A stretch of 64,000 nt of DNA, taken from positions 2,691,501-2,755,500 of the forward strand of contig NZ_CP039650.1 of assembly GCF_004923315.1 (NCBI RefSeq). The letters run 5' to 3'. A program made the position numbers and the translations under genes. The stretch comes from Azospirillum sp. TSA2s. Lineage in GTDB: Bacteria; Pseudomonadota; Alphaproteobacteria; Azospirillales; Azospirillaceae. Below, piece by piece: positions 53,632 through 62,341 of this stretch (positions are counted from its first letter, which is position 1; each line of letters opens with the position of its first letter). Below the pieces are notes generated by a model, which saw only the letters and a program-made list of their open reading frames with translations, made no database searches and had not been told where the DNA came from.

Positions 53632-55119
53632 TCAGAGATACCGCCGCTCCAAGTGGCGCTTGAACACCGTCGCATCCAGCGGCCGGCCGGTCGCGGCGGT
53701 CAGCAACTCGTCACCGGAGGCGTGGAAGCAGCCCGTCTCATGCACATTCACCCGCAGCCAGTTCACCAGCGGCGCGAACTCACCACGAGACAGCGCCGCG
53801 ACGATCTCGGGATCGGCAGTGCGGGCAGCGTCGAACAGTTGGGCCGCGGTCATCGCACCCAGCGTGTAGCTCGGGAAATAGCCCCAGCCGCCGCCGGGCC
53901 AGTGGATGTCCTGCAGACAGCCAAGCCGGTCGTCCGGCGGCACCACCCCCACCAACTCGGCCATGCCGTCGTTCCAGGCGCCCGGCAGATCCGGCAGGGT
54001 CAGGTCGCCGGCGATCAGCGCCTTTTCCAGGCGATAGCGCAGGATGATGTGGGCGGGGTAAGTGACCTCGTCGGCGTTGACGCGGATGAAGCCACGTTCC
54101 ACCCGGCTGTAGAGCCGGCGCAGGTTGTCGGCCTCCCAGGCTGGTCCCTCACCGCCGAAGGTCTCACGCACCACCGGCGCCAGCCACGTGATAAACTCCG
54201 CCGAGCGGCAGGCTTGCATCTCCATCAGCAGAGATTGGCTTTCATGCACTGCCATGCCGCGCGATTGGCCCACCGGCTGGCTCAACCATGCGCGCGGACG
54301 GTTCTGCTCGTACAGCGCATGGCCGGTCTCGTGCAGGATGCCCATCAGCGCGTCGGTGAAGTTCGCCTCGTCGTAACGGGTGGTGATGCGCACATCGCCG
54401 GTCGCCCCGCCGCAGAAGGGATGCAGCGACACATCCAGCCGGCCGCGGCTAAAATCGAAGCCCAGCCGCTCCATCATGCGAACGCCAAGCTCACGCTGCT
54501 TATCGACCGGAAACGGCCCCTGCGGCTCGACGATTGCCGGTGCCGCTGCCTGCTTGTCGAGCACGCGGCCGATCAGGTCGGGCAGGAAGCCTGACAAATC
54601 GGCGAACAGTGCGTCGATGCGCTCTGCCCGCGCCCCCGGATCGTGGCTGTCGAGCAGCGCGTCATAGGCGCTGATCCCCATCACGGCGCCCAGCGCTTCC
54701 GCTCCTTCCCGCACGCGGGCCAGCACCTCGGTCAGGGAGGGCAGCAGCTTGGCGAAGTCGCTCTCGGCCCGCGCAGCGCGCCATGTCATCTCGCAGACGG
54801 AGACGGCCTTGCTGGTCGCCTCCACCAGGTCGGCGGGGATGGCGGTGGCGTGGACGTGATTCCGGCGCATCTCGCGCAGGTTGGCGCGCTGCCAGGCATC
54901 GAGGCTGTCGTCGCTCTCCGCCTCGGCCAGCAGATCGGCCATGCGCGGGTCGGTCGCCAACTCGTGCGCAATCACCGACAGGGTCGCGGTCTGCTCCGCC
55001 CGGCCATCGTTGGCACCCTCCGGCATGATCGTCTGGGTGTCCCAGCCGAGGATGCCCAGCGCGTCGCCGATGGCGGCGATGCGGGCGTGGCGGCGTTCAA
55101 GCTCCTGATATGCGGTCAT
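53632..55119 (-). CDS. Carboxypeptidase M32 (Taq-type)
   Basis: A 495-residue zinc metallocarboxypeptidase. The HExxH motif is HETGH (263-267) in GILHETGHALYEQNRP, with the family DVRITTRY and SLHPFC upstream and GIQP-like ESQSLLMEMQ downstream. Length is typical. It releases C-terminal amino acids from peptides in the cytosol. Its ATG lies inside the last codons of surf1 (23 bp overlap), so it is the last gene of the cytochrome oxidase operon here, an unexpected partner. Confidence 0.93.
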   Translation of the reverse strand: MTAYQELERRHARIAAIGDALGILGWDTQTIMPEGANDGRAEQTATLSVIAHELATDPRMADLLAEAESDDSLDAWQRANLREMRRNHVHATAIPADLVEATSKAVSVCEMTWRAARAESDFAKLLPSLTEVLARVREGAEALGAVMGISAYDALLDSHDPGARAERIDALFADLSGFLPDLIGRVLDKQAAAPAIVEPQGPFPVDKQRELGVRMMERLGFDFSRGRLDVSLHPFCGGATGDVRITTRYDEANFTDALMGILHETGHALYEQNRPRAWLSQPVGQSRGMAVHESQSLLMEMQACRSAEFITWLAPVVRETFGGEGPAWEADNLRRLYSRVERGFIRVNADEVTYPAHIILRYRLEKALIAGDLTLPDLPGAWNDGMAELVGVVPPDDRLGCLQDIHWPGGGWGYFPSYTLGAMTAAQLFDAARTADPEIVAALSRGEFAPLVNWLRVNVHETGCFHASGDELLTAATGRPLDATVFKRHLERRYL

Positions 55120-55897
55120 CGGGTCGTCCGTCGGTTCCGGTGTCGGCGCGCTTGCGCTGTGACAGCACGTAGATCCCGGCGAGCGTCACCGCAAGCCCAT
55201 ACCAGGTCAAGGCATACTGCAGGTGGTTGTTCGGCAACTCCACCCGCGGCGCAATTCCCGCCAGCGTCCCGGCCGGCGCACCGGGCAACCCGGCCCCCTG
55301 CCCCGGCAGCATCTCCACCACCACAGGAGCCACCTCGCCCAGCGACAGCGCCGCCGCCATCGCCGACGGATCGGCGCGCATCCAGGCGGAACCCGGCGCC
55401 GGTGAGCCGTTGTCGGGCTGGAAGAAGCCGGCAGGCTGCGGCGCACGGACGATGCCCTTGATGCTCACCTCCCCCTCGACCCTCGCAGCGGTGCGGGTCG
55501 TTGGATCACGGTGGTCCATCGGCACGAAACCGCGGTTGACCAGCACGATGCCGGCCCCGTCCGCCCGCTGGAATGGCGTCAGCACCTCGTAGCCCACCTG
55601 TCCCTGGTGCGGGCGGGCGATCAGCAGCATTTCCTTGTCGTTCAGGAAGCGTCCGGCCAGCGTCACCGGGCGGAACTCCCACACTGTCGGATCGTCGATG
55701 CGGGCGGGAAGAGGCACCGCGGGTTCGGCCATCTGCCGATCGATCCGCGCAATCAGGTCCTGCTTCCACTGCAGCCGCTCCAACTGCCATGTGCCGAGCC
55801 CGATGGTCACCGCCAATCCGGCGAGGGTGACCAGCGTCGCCCCCAACGACGGGCGGAAGCGGCGCCGCTCCCCCGTCTCGACTGCGGTGGCGCTCAC
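55097..55897 (-). CDS. SURF1 family cytochrome oxidase assembly protein
   Basis: A 266-residue protein with membrane segments near each end (about 18-37 and 228-246) around a periplasmic domain, the SURF1/Shy1 layout. LGTWQLERLQWKQDLIARID, LVNRGFVPMDHRDP and LQYALTWYGLAVTLAGIYVL are diagnostic. It assists heme a insertion into subunit I. Its GTG overlaps the DUF983 stop by four bases (GTGA). Confidence 0.93.
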   Translation of the reverse strand: MSATAVETGERRRFRPSLGATLVTLAGLAVTIGLGTWQLERLQWKQDLIARIDRQMAEPAVPLPARIDDPTVWEFRPVTLAGRFLNDKEMLLIARPHQGQVGYEVLTPFQRADGAGIVLVNRGFVPMDHRDPTTRTAARVEGEVSIKGIVRAPQPAGFFQPDNGSPAPGSAWMRADPSAMAAALSLGEVAPVVVEMLPGQGAGLPGAPAGTLAGIAPRVELPNNHLQYALTWYGLAVTLAGIYVLSQRKRADTGTDGRPDDRISGA

Positions 55898-56265
55898 GAC
55901 CCCTTCTCCACTTCACTGCGGCGATAGCGGTACTGCAAGGCGACGACATAGGCTTTGGCCGGCCGCAGCATGCCAAGCGTCAGCGCCAGCACGACGATAC
56001 TCCAGACGATGGCATGCAGCCACAACGGCCAGTCCACCGTCATCGACACCCACAGCGCCACCGGCACAACCAGGAAACCCAGGATGAAGATCAGGAAGAC
56101 CGCCGGCCCGTCACCGCTGTCGACCTGGGAGAAATCCAGGTCGCAGACATTGCAGCGCTCCGCCACCGTCAGATAGCCGTCGAACAGCCGCCCCTTGCCG
56201 CAGCGCGGGCACACGCTGCGCAAGCCCGCCGATAACGGGGAAACTCTGGGGTACAGATCGATCAC
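55894..56265 (-). CDS. DUF983 membrane protein
   Basis: A 123-residue protein with two CxxC pairs (CPRCGKG and CNVCDLDF) at residues about 18-45 followed by two membrane segments (about 58-78 and 83-103). DUF983 genes regularly sit in cytochrome oxidase operons of alphaproteobacteria; a role in oxidase assembly is presumed but unproven. The GTG has GGGAGG seven bases upstream and fits the family N-terminus better than an ATG 12 codons earlier. Confidence 0.85.
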   Translation of the reverse strand: MIDLYPRVSPLSAGLRSVCPRCGKGRLFDGYLTVAERCNVCDLDFSQVDSGDGPAVFLIFILGFLVVPVALWVSMTVDWPLWLHAIVWSIVVLALTLGMLRPAKAYVVALQYRYRRSEVEKGS

Positions 56266-56334
56266 GCAATGACCTCCCGCTCGGACCGTTCCGGCAGACA
56301 TAGGGGCCGCCGGAACGGCTCGGCACCGGTGGCG

Positions 56335-57210
56335 TCAGTGGGCGGCGATCACACCGCCATGACCACCCCACCAATAGACCGAAACGAACAGGAACAGCCA
56401 GACGACGTCGACGAAGTGCCAGTACCAGGCCGCCGCCTCGAAACCGAAATGGCTTTCCGGCGTGAAATGCCCTTTCACCGTGCGCACCCAGCAGACCGCC
56501 AGGAAGATGGTGCCGACCAGAACATGGAAGCCGTGGAAGCCGGTCGCCATGTAGAAGGTCGACGGGAAGATGCCGTCGGTGAACTTGAAGGCGGCGTGAA
56601 CGTACTCATAGCCCTGGAAGAAGGTGAACAGCGCGCCCAGCAGAACGGTCAGCCCCAGCGCCTTGGCGGCCGTCCGGTTCTGCCCCTCAAGAATCGCATG
56701 GTGTGCCCAGGTGACGGTCACGCCCGACAGCAGCAGCGTCAGCGTCATCATCAGCGGCATGTCGAACGGATCGATGACATGCACGTTCGGCGGCGGCCAG
56801 ATGGCGTCGGGATTGATCGGCGAAACCTTGGGCTCCAGCGCCGCATGGAAGAAGGCCCAGAAGAAGGCGGCGAAGAACATCACCTCCGACGCGATGAACA
56901 GCGCCATGCCATAGCGCAGGCCGATCTTCACCACCGGCGTGTGCGCACGCTCGACCACCGATTCCCGGATGACGGAGCGCCACCAGCCGAACATCGTCAC
57001 CAGAATGGCCAGCACGCCCAGCACCAGCAGGAACTTGCCGCCGCCATGCATGAAGATGACCAGCCCGGTCGCCAGAAGCCCGCCGGAAAAGGCGCCGATC
57101 AGCGGCCAGGGGCTGGGCTTCAGCAGATGGTAGGGATGCGGGATGCCGGCGCCCGGTTCATGGGCTGATGGTTCGGCGTGCGGCATTTGCCCGTGGGTGA
57201 TGTCGGCCAT
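56335..57210 (-). CDS. ctaE: Cytochrome c oxidase subunit III
   Basis: A 291-residue subunit III with seven membrane segments. HPYHLLKPSPWPLIGAFSGG, FIASEVMFFAAFFWAFFHA, the GFHGFHVLVGTIFLAVCWVR segment and the C-terminal AAWYWHFVDVVWLFLFVSVY are diagnostic. It stabilises the catalytic core of the aa3-type oxidase. It lies 21 bp after ctaG in the operon. Confidence 0.97.
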   Translation of the reverse strand: MADITHGQMPHAEPSAHEPGAGIPHPYHLLKPSPWPLIGAFSGGLLATGLVIFMHGGGKFLLVLGVLAILVTMFGWWRSVIRESVVERAHTPVVKIGLRYGMALFIASEVMFFAAFFWAFFHAALEPKVSPINPDAIWPPPNVHVIDPFDMPLMMTLTLLLSGVTVTWAHHAILEGQNRTAAKALGLTVLLGALFTFFQGYEYVHAAFKFTDGIFPSTFYMATGFHGFHVLVGTIFLAVCWVRTVKGHFTPESHFGFEAAAWYWHFVDVVWLFLFVSVYWWGGHGGVIAAH

Positions 57211-57231
57211 CGTCTCACTACCCCATATTGT

Positions 57232-57873
57232 TTAGTTTGTGGCGGTCGCCCCTGGCTCCGCCTTTTGTTTGCTTGCCCCCGAAGCCTCGGACGTGGCGGT
57301 GGCCGTGTGCTGCGCAAGCTTGGCCTCGCTGTCCTTGGCGCGGAAGAAGGTGTAGGACAGCGTGATGGTGGTCACGTCGTCCATGTTCGGATCGTCGGCC
57401 ATCGACGGGTCGACGAAGAAGGTCACCGGCATGTCAACGACTTGGCCGGGCTCCAGGATCTGCTCGTCAAAGCAGAAGCATTGGATTTTGTTGAAATAGG
57501 CGCCCGCCTTTTCGGGCGTGACGTTGTAGACGGCGGTGCCGACGGTGGGCTTTGCCGCCCGGTTCTCAGCGCGATAGGCGGCCAACCCGGTTTCGCCCAG
57601 CTTCAACACCAGTTCCTTCTGCTCCGGCTTGAAGGACCAGGGAAGGGCGGAGTTGGTGTCGGCGTTGAAGCGGATGGTCACCTTGCGGTCGACGACGCGC
57701 GCCGCGGCCTGCTCCGCCCGCTGGGTCGTGCCACCGAAACCGGTGACGGAACAGAACAGGGAGTAGAGCGGGACCGATGCATAGGTCAGCCCGATCATCC
57801 CCACCACCAGCCCGAACAGGCTGCCGAGGATGAGGCGGTTGCGGCGGCGCAGCCTGTCGTCGCGCCCGGCCAT
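57232..57873 (-). CDS. ctaG: Cytochrome c oxidase assembly protein CtaG/Cox11
   Basis: A 213-residue copper chaperone that delivers copper to the CuB site of subunit I. One membrane segment (about 13-33) precedes the periplasmic beta-sandwich; copper ligands Cys132 and Cys134 are in KIQCFCFDEQ, and Cys41 is in LFCSVTGFGG. ATG overlaps the preceding stop by one base (TGATG). Confidence 0.96.
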   Translation of the reverse strand: MAGRDDRLRRRNRLILGSLFGLVVGMIGLTYASVPLYSLFCSVTGFGGTTQRAEQAAARVVDRKVTIRFNADTNSALPWSFKPEQKELVLKLGETGLAAYRAENRAAKPTVGTAVYNVTPEKAGAYFNKIQCFCFDEQILEPGQVVDMPVTFFVDPSMADDPNMDDVTTITLSYTFFRAKDSEAKLAQHTATATSEASGASKQKAEPGATATN

Positions 57874-58058
57874 CAGTGCGCCCCGCTCATCCGCACGACC
57901 GTGATGGCGTAGAACAGGGCGACCAGCGCCAGCAGCGCGGCCAGGACCGCCAGATTGCGGCCACGCAGCTTCCTGGCCCGCAGGTCGGCCTCCTGCCGCC
58001 TCTGCTCTTCGACCGAAGTGCGGGCATCGGTCAGGTCATCGCGTTCCATCACCGTCAT
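57873..58058 (-). CDS. Small single-pass protein of the oxidase operon (CoxF-like)
   Basis: A 61-residue protein: a charged N-terminal helix (ERDDLTDARTSVEEQRRQEA) followed by one membrane segment (about 35-55, NLAVLAALLALVALFYAITV). Position between ctaB and ctaG matches the small CoxF-type protein found there in other alphaproteobacteria. GGAGGG fixes the ATG, which overlaps the ctaB stop (ATGA). Function unknown. Confidence 0.8.
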   Translation of the reverse strand: MTVMERDDLTDARTSVEEQRRQEADLRARKLRGRNLAVLAALLALVALFYAITVVRMSGAH

Positions 58059-58966
58059 GCCCACCCTCCGAGGATCATCCGCTCGCCCATCATCACGGCG
58101 AACAGCAGGAACAGGTACAGGATCGAGAAACCGAACATCTTCTTGGCCGGCCGGTCGTCGCTTGCCCGCAGAACGCGGACGGCGCAGCCGACGAACATCA
58201 GACCCAGGATGGCGGACACCGCCAGATAGACCGGACCGGCGATGCCGGCGAAGTACGGCGCCGCAGCCACCGGCAGCAGGATCAGCGTGTAGAGCAGCAT
58301 CTGGCGCTTGGTCGCCGCCTCTCCCGCCACCACCGGCATCATCGGCACGCCGGCGCGGGTGTAGTCGCCGTTGCGGAACAGGGCCAGCGCCCAGAAATGC
58401 GGCGGCGTCCACAGGAAGATCAGCAGGAACAGCAGGACAGACGGCAGATCGACCGTCCCGGTCACCGCGGCCCAGCCGATCATCGGCGGGAAGGCGCCGG
58501 CAGCCCCGCCGATCACGATGTTCTGCGGGGTCCGGCGCTTCAGCCACATTGTGTAGACGAAGATGTAGAAGCCGATGGTGACCGCCAGCAGCGCCGCCGC
58601 CGTCCAGTTCACCGCCAGCCCCATCACCACCACAGACAGAACCGACAGGGTGACGCCGAAGCCCAGCGCCTCGGCCGGTTCGACCCGGCCCGACGGGATC
58701 GGCCGCTTCACCGTGCGGGTCATCACCGCGTCGATGTCGCGGTCGTACCACATGTTGATGGCGCCCGACGCGCCGGCGCCGACGGCGATGCACAGGACGG
58801 CGACCATCGCCAGGAAGGGGTGGATGTGGCCGGGCGCCAGCACGATGCCGGCCAGCCCGGTGAAGACCACAAGCGACATGACCCGCGGCTTGAGCAACTC
58901 GATGAAGTCACCGGCCGACGCCCCTCCGGTGTGGTTGAGCGTCAGTTCGTTCGTCACGTCCGTCAT
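58055..58966 (-). CDS. ctaB: Protoheme IX farnesyltransferase (heme O synthase)
   Basis: A 303-residue UbiA-family prenyltransferase that adds a farnesyl group to heme b to make heme o, the precursor of heme a. The first Asp-rich motif is NMWYDRDIDAVMTRT, and PIPSGRVEPAEAL, PQNIVIGGAAGAFPPMIGWAAVTG and FLWTPPHFWALALF are typical; about nine membrane segments. AAGGA six bases before the ATG supports the start. Confidence 0.97.
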   Translation of the reverse strand: MTDVTNELTLNHTGGASAGDFIELLKPRVMSLVVFTGLAGIVLAPGHIHPFLAMVAVLCIAVGAGASGAINMWYDRDIDAVMTRTVKRPIPSGRVEPAEALGFGVTLSVLSVVVMGLAVNWTAAALLAVTIGFYIFVYTMWLKRRTPQNIVIGGAAGAFPPMIGWAAVTGTVDLPSVLLFLLIFLWTPPHFWALALFRNGDYTRAGVPMMPVVAGEAATKRQMLLYTLILLPVAAAPYFAGIAGPVYLAVSAILGLMFVGCAVRVLRASDDRPAKKMFGFSILYLFLLFAVMMGERMILGGWA

Positions 58967-59101
58967 ATCATGTCCTTGTCTTCTAACCCCGGGTCCGTCA
59001 CCCCGGCGCCCTCAACACCGGCGCCCATTTTCGGGCTGCTCGGCTCTGTCCTTTTGATCGGTCGGGCGCCTCCTCGCGGCGACGCCCGCCCGTTAGCATG
59101 C

Positions 59102-60721
59102 TTACTTCACCTGCGGCAACGTTTCGAACGCATGGAACGGAGGCGGCGAGCTCACCGTCCACTCCAGCGTGCCGGCCTGCGGGCCCCAATAAGCGCCCGG
59201 CACCCGTTCACCGCTGCGCAGGGTCTTCCAGGCGATCCACACGAACAGCAGCGTGGAAGCGAAGGAGATGTAGGCGCCCAGCGACGAGACCATGTTCCAG
59301 CCCCAGAAGGCGTCCGGGTAGTCCGGGATGCGGCGCGGCATGCCCGACAGGCCCAGGAAGTGCTGCGGGAAGAACACCAGGTTGACGCCGAGGAAGGTGG
59401 TGTAGAAATGGACCTTGCCCCAGAACTCCGGATACTGGCGCCCCGACATCTTGCCGATCCAGTAGTACCAGCCGGCGAAGATCGAGAACACGGCACCCAG
59501 AGACAGCACATAGTGGAAGTGGGCCACGACATAGTAGGTGTCATGCATATAGTTGTCGAGACCGCCGTTCGCCAGCACCACGCCGGTGACGCCGCCGACG
59601 GTGAACAGGAAGATGAAGCCCAGCGCCCACAGCATCGGCACCCGGAATTCGATCGACCCGCCCCACATGGTGGCGATCCAGGAGAAGATCTTCACGCCGG
59701 TCGGCACCGCGATGATCATGGTGGCGGCGGTGAAGTAGGCCTTGGTATCGACGTCCAGCCCGACCGTGTACATGTGGTGCGCCCACACGACGAAGCCGAC
59801 CACGCCGATGGCGACCATGGCGTAGGCCATGCCGAGATAGCCGAACACCGGCTTCTTGGAGAAGGTCGACACGATGTGGCTGATGATGCCGAAGGCCGGC
59901 AGGATCATGATGTAGACTTCGGGGTGGCCGAAGAACCAGAACAGATGCTGGAACAGGATCGGGTCGCCGCCGCCTTCGGGATTGAAGAAGGTCGTGCCGA
60001 AGTTGCGGTCGGTCAGCAGCATGGTGATGGCGCCGCCCAGCACCGGCACCGCCAGCAGCAGCAGGAAGGCGGTCACCAGCATCGCCCAGACGAACAGCGG
60101 CATCTTGTGCAGCGTCATGCCGGGCGCGCGCATGTTGAAGATGGTGGTGATGAAGTTCACCGCGCCGAGGATCGAGCTGGCGCCGGCCAGATGCAGGGCG
60201 AAGATCGCCATGTCGACCGATGGCCCGCTGTGCCCCAGCGTCGATGACAGCGGCGGGTAGATCGTCCAGCCGGTTCCGGCGCCGGTGCCGACGAAGGCGG
60301 AGCCCAGCAGCAGCAGGAAGGCCGGCACGATCAGCCAGAAGCTGATGTTGTTCATGCGCGGGAAGGCCATGTCGGGTGCGCCGATCATCAGCGGCACGAA
60401 CCAGTTGCCGAAGCCGCCGATCAGCGCCGGCATCACCACGAAGAACACCATGATCAGGCCGTGCGCCGTGATCAGCACGTTCCACATCTGGCCGTCGGAG
60501 ACGAACTGCAGCCCCGGCGACTGCAGCTCCGCCCGCATGATGACGGAGAACAGGCCGCCGATCAGCCCGGCGATGACCGAGAAGATCAGATAGAGCGTGC
60601 CGATGTCCTTGTGGTTGGTCGAATAGAACCAGCGCTGCACGAAGCCGGGGACGTGATGATCGTCATGCCCGTGCCCATGATCGCCAGCATGCTCCCCATG
60701 TCCCGGTGTGGCGTTTGCCAT
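59102..60721 (-). CDS. ctaD: Cytochrome c oxidase subunit I
   Basis: A 539-residue catalytic subunit with 12 membrane segments, carrying heme a, heme a3 and CuB. The CuB/heme a3 site is in HLFWFFGHPEVYIMILPAFG (His-Tyr pair) and FVVWAHHMY; the K-channel region VPTGVKIFSW and D-channel GGFGNWFVPLMIGAPDMAFPR are intact, as is WTIYPPLSS. A His-rich N-terminus (HGEHAGDHGHGHDDHHVPGF) precedes the core. AAGGG before the ATG fixes the start. Confidence 0.98.
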   Translation of the reverse strand: MANATPGHGEHAGDHGHGHDDHHVPGFVQRWFYSTNHKDIGTLYLIFSVIAGLIGGLFSVIMRAELQSPGLQFVSDGQMWNVLITAHGLIMVFFVVMPALIGGFGNWFVPLMIGAPDMAFPRMNNISFWLIVPAFLLLLGSAFVGTGAGTGWTIYPPLSSTLGHSGPSVDMAIFALHLAGASSILGAVNFITTIFNMRAPGMTLHKMPLFVWAMLVTAFLLLLAVPVLGGAITMLLTDRNFGTTFFNPEGGGDPILFQHLFWFFGHPEVYIMILPAFGIISHIVSTFSKKPVFGYLGMAYAMVAIGVVGFVVWAHHMYTVGLDVDTKAYFTAATMIIAVPTGVKIFSWIATMWGGSIEFRVPMLWALGFIFLFTVGGVTGVVLANGGLDNYMHDTYYVVAHFHYVLSLGAVFSIFAGWYYWIGKMSGRQYPEFWGKVHFYTTFLGVNLVFFPQHFLGLSGMPRRIPDYPDAFWGWNMVSSLGAYISFASTLLFVWIAWKTLRSGERVPGAYWGPQAGTLEWTVSSPPPFHAFETLPQVK

Positions 60722-60853
60722 GTCTCTACCCTTTGTCGCTGTCCCTGGCCGCCGTCCGATCCGGTTCGTTCGGACGTCCGGCGGCTGGGTTGGTTCTTCT
60801 TATCGCGTCGTCCCTCTGGCGGGCGTTGCGACGTCCGATTGTTCGACCCGCGT

Positions 60854-61705
60854 TTACTCGACCAGCGTGCCGGTCGGGCGCTGCGCCACGTCGCGGTCGC
60901 CGTCCTTCGGCGCGAAGGCGGTCTTGGCCTTGGCGACCCAGGCGTCGAACGCTTCACGGGACACGGCTTCCACCGCGATCGGCATGAAGCCGTGGTTGGT
61001 GCCGCAGATCTCGGAGCATTGGCCGTAATAGACGCCTTCGCGCTCGGCCTTGAACCAGGTCTCGTTGATGCGGCCGGGAACGCCGTCCTTCTTCAGGCCG
61101 AAGGCGGGAACCGCCCAGGAATGGATCACGTCGCCGGCCGTCACCAGCACGCGCACGGTGGTGTTCACCGGCACGACCACGCGGTTGTCGACCTCCAGCA
61201 GGCGCTTCTGGCCGGGTTTCAGATCCGTCTCGGGGATCATGTAGCTGGAGAAGGTGATGTTGCCGTGATCGGGATATTCGTAATCCCAGTACCACTGGTG
61301 GCCGGTGACCTTGATGGTCATGTCGGCCTGCGGGATGCGTTCCGCCGCATAGAGCAGCTTGAAGGACGGAACGGCGATCACGATCAGGATGATGACCGGA
61401 ACCACAGTCCAGGCGACCTCGAGCAGCGTGTGGTGCGAGGTCTTCGACGGGACCGGATTCCTCTTCGCGTTGAAACGGACGACGCAATAGGCCAGCAGGC
61501 CCGCGACGAGGATCACGATCAGCGTGATGATGACGGTCAGCAGGTCGTTGAACGAGGTCATCAGGTGCTTGACCGGCGAGGCGGAGGGCTGCATGCCCAT
61601 CTCCCACGGCCGCGGCTCGTTCGCCAGGGCGGTCGTCACACCCCAGCCCCCTACCATCGACAGCACAGCCGCCAGGCCGGCGGCGTACAGGCTTTGCCTT
61701 CTCAT
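60854..61705 (-). CDS. ctaC: Cytochrome c oxidase subunit II
   Basis: A 283-residue CuA-bearing subunit. Signal peptide about 1-28, two membrane segments (LLTVIITLIVILVAGLLAYC and VVPVIILIVIAVPSFKLLYA), then the cupredoxin domain with VTGHQWYWDYEYPD and the CuA site GQCSEICGTNHGFMP, all ligands present. AAGGGG six bases upstream decides this ATG; one 11 codons earlier has none. It is the first gene of the operon. Confidence 0.97.
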   Translation of the reverse strand: MRRQSLYAAGLAAVLSMVGGWGVTTALANEPRPWEMGMQPSASPVKHLMTSFNDLLTVIITLIVILVAGLLAYCVVRFNAKRNPVPSKTSHHTLLEVAWTVVPVIILIVIAVPSFKLLYAAERIPQADMTIKVTGHQWYWDYEYPDHGNITFSSYMIPETDLKPGQKRLLEVDNRVVVPVNTTVRVLVTAGDVIHSWAVPAFGLKKDGVPGRINETWFKAEREGVYYGQCSEICGTNHGFMPIAVEAVSREAFDAWVAKAKTAFAPKDGDRDVAQRPTGTLVE

Positions 61706-62341
61706 CCCCAACCCCTTCTTAGCCGCGACGCTCGTCATGGCACGCGGTCGTCTCTTCCCGCCGACGCTCCCTCCGCCCTGTTGGTCCGGACCGGTTTCTG
61801 TTCGCGCGGTCCATGGTTGGGCTTATCAGCGAACGCCAGTTTATGCAGGGATCACGCCATCTTAGCGCGACATATACCCGCAGCCGGAGCTTATCCCCGC
61901 GCCCCGCTGGGTTACAAGCCTTTCCTCTCTCCCACTGTATGCATAGACTTTTCCTCACATTCGGATGGGCCGTGTGGATAAAGGTTGAGCGTGGATTGGG
62001 GTCATGCCATGCGACATTCCGCCGCAGTCCGTTGGGCAAGCGGATTTTTCCGGGGATGGAGGCTGGAAAGGATGTGAGGGCGCAGAGACTGCGGCGCGCA
62101 GGATTATTGCAGCGCTGGAGCGCGACTCAGTGGGTAAGGATGGGGGAGGTTCGGGCCTCGGGCCAGATGAGCGAAGGTGATAGGCGCTTGCCCCCACCTC
62201 GATCCTCCCCCGCTGGGCGGGGGAGGAAGGCCGGTGCTTGTTCGGGAGAGTGGCGGCAGTCCCTCCCCCGCTCAGCGGGGGAGGTTAGGTGGGGGTCTAA
62301 CTAGCCCGTGAAGAACAGCTAAACTGCTGCAGCCGCGCCCC
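61706..62341. other. Region upstream of ctaC with repeat copy 4
   Basis: A 636 bp gap. On the minus strand TTGTAA (61917-61912) and GATAAG (61895-61890), 16 bp apart, could be the ctaC promoter. The right part holds repeat copy 4, ending 40 bp from the DUF3422 stop. I see no gene. Confidence 0.35.
62190..62301. repeat. Composite GC-rich inverted repeat, copy 4 (reverse orientation)
   Basis: A 112 bp element whose core, read on the minus strand, gives ACTGCCGCCAC then CCCGAACAAGCAC, so it is inverted relative to copies 1 and 3. Both arms keep the inner palindrome; the right end is GGTGGGGGTCTAAC, as in copy 3. It lies 40 bp after the DUF3422 stop. Confidence 0.88.
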
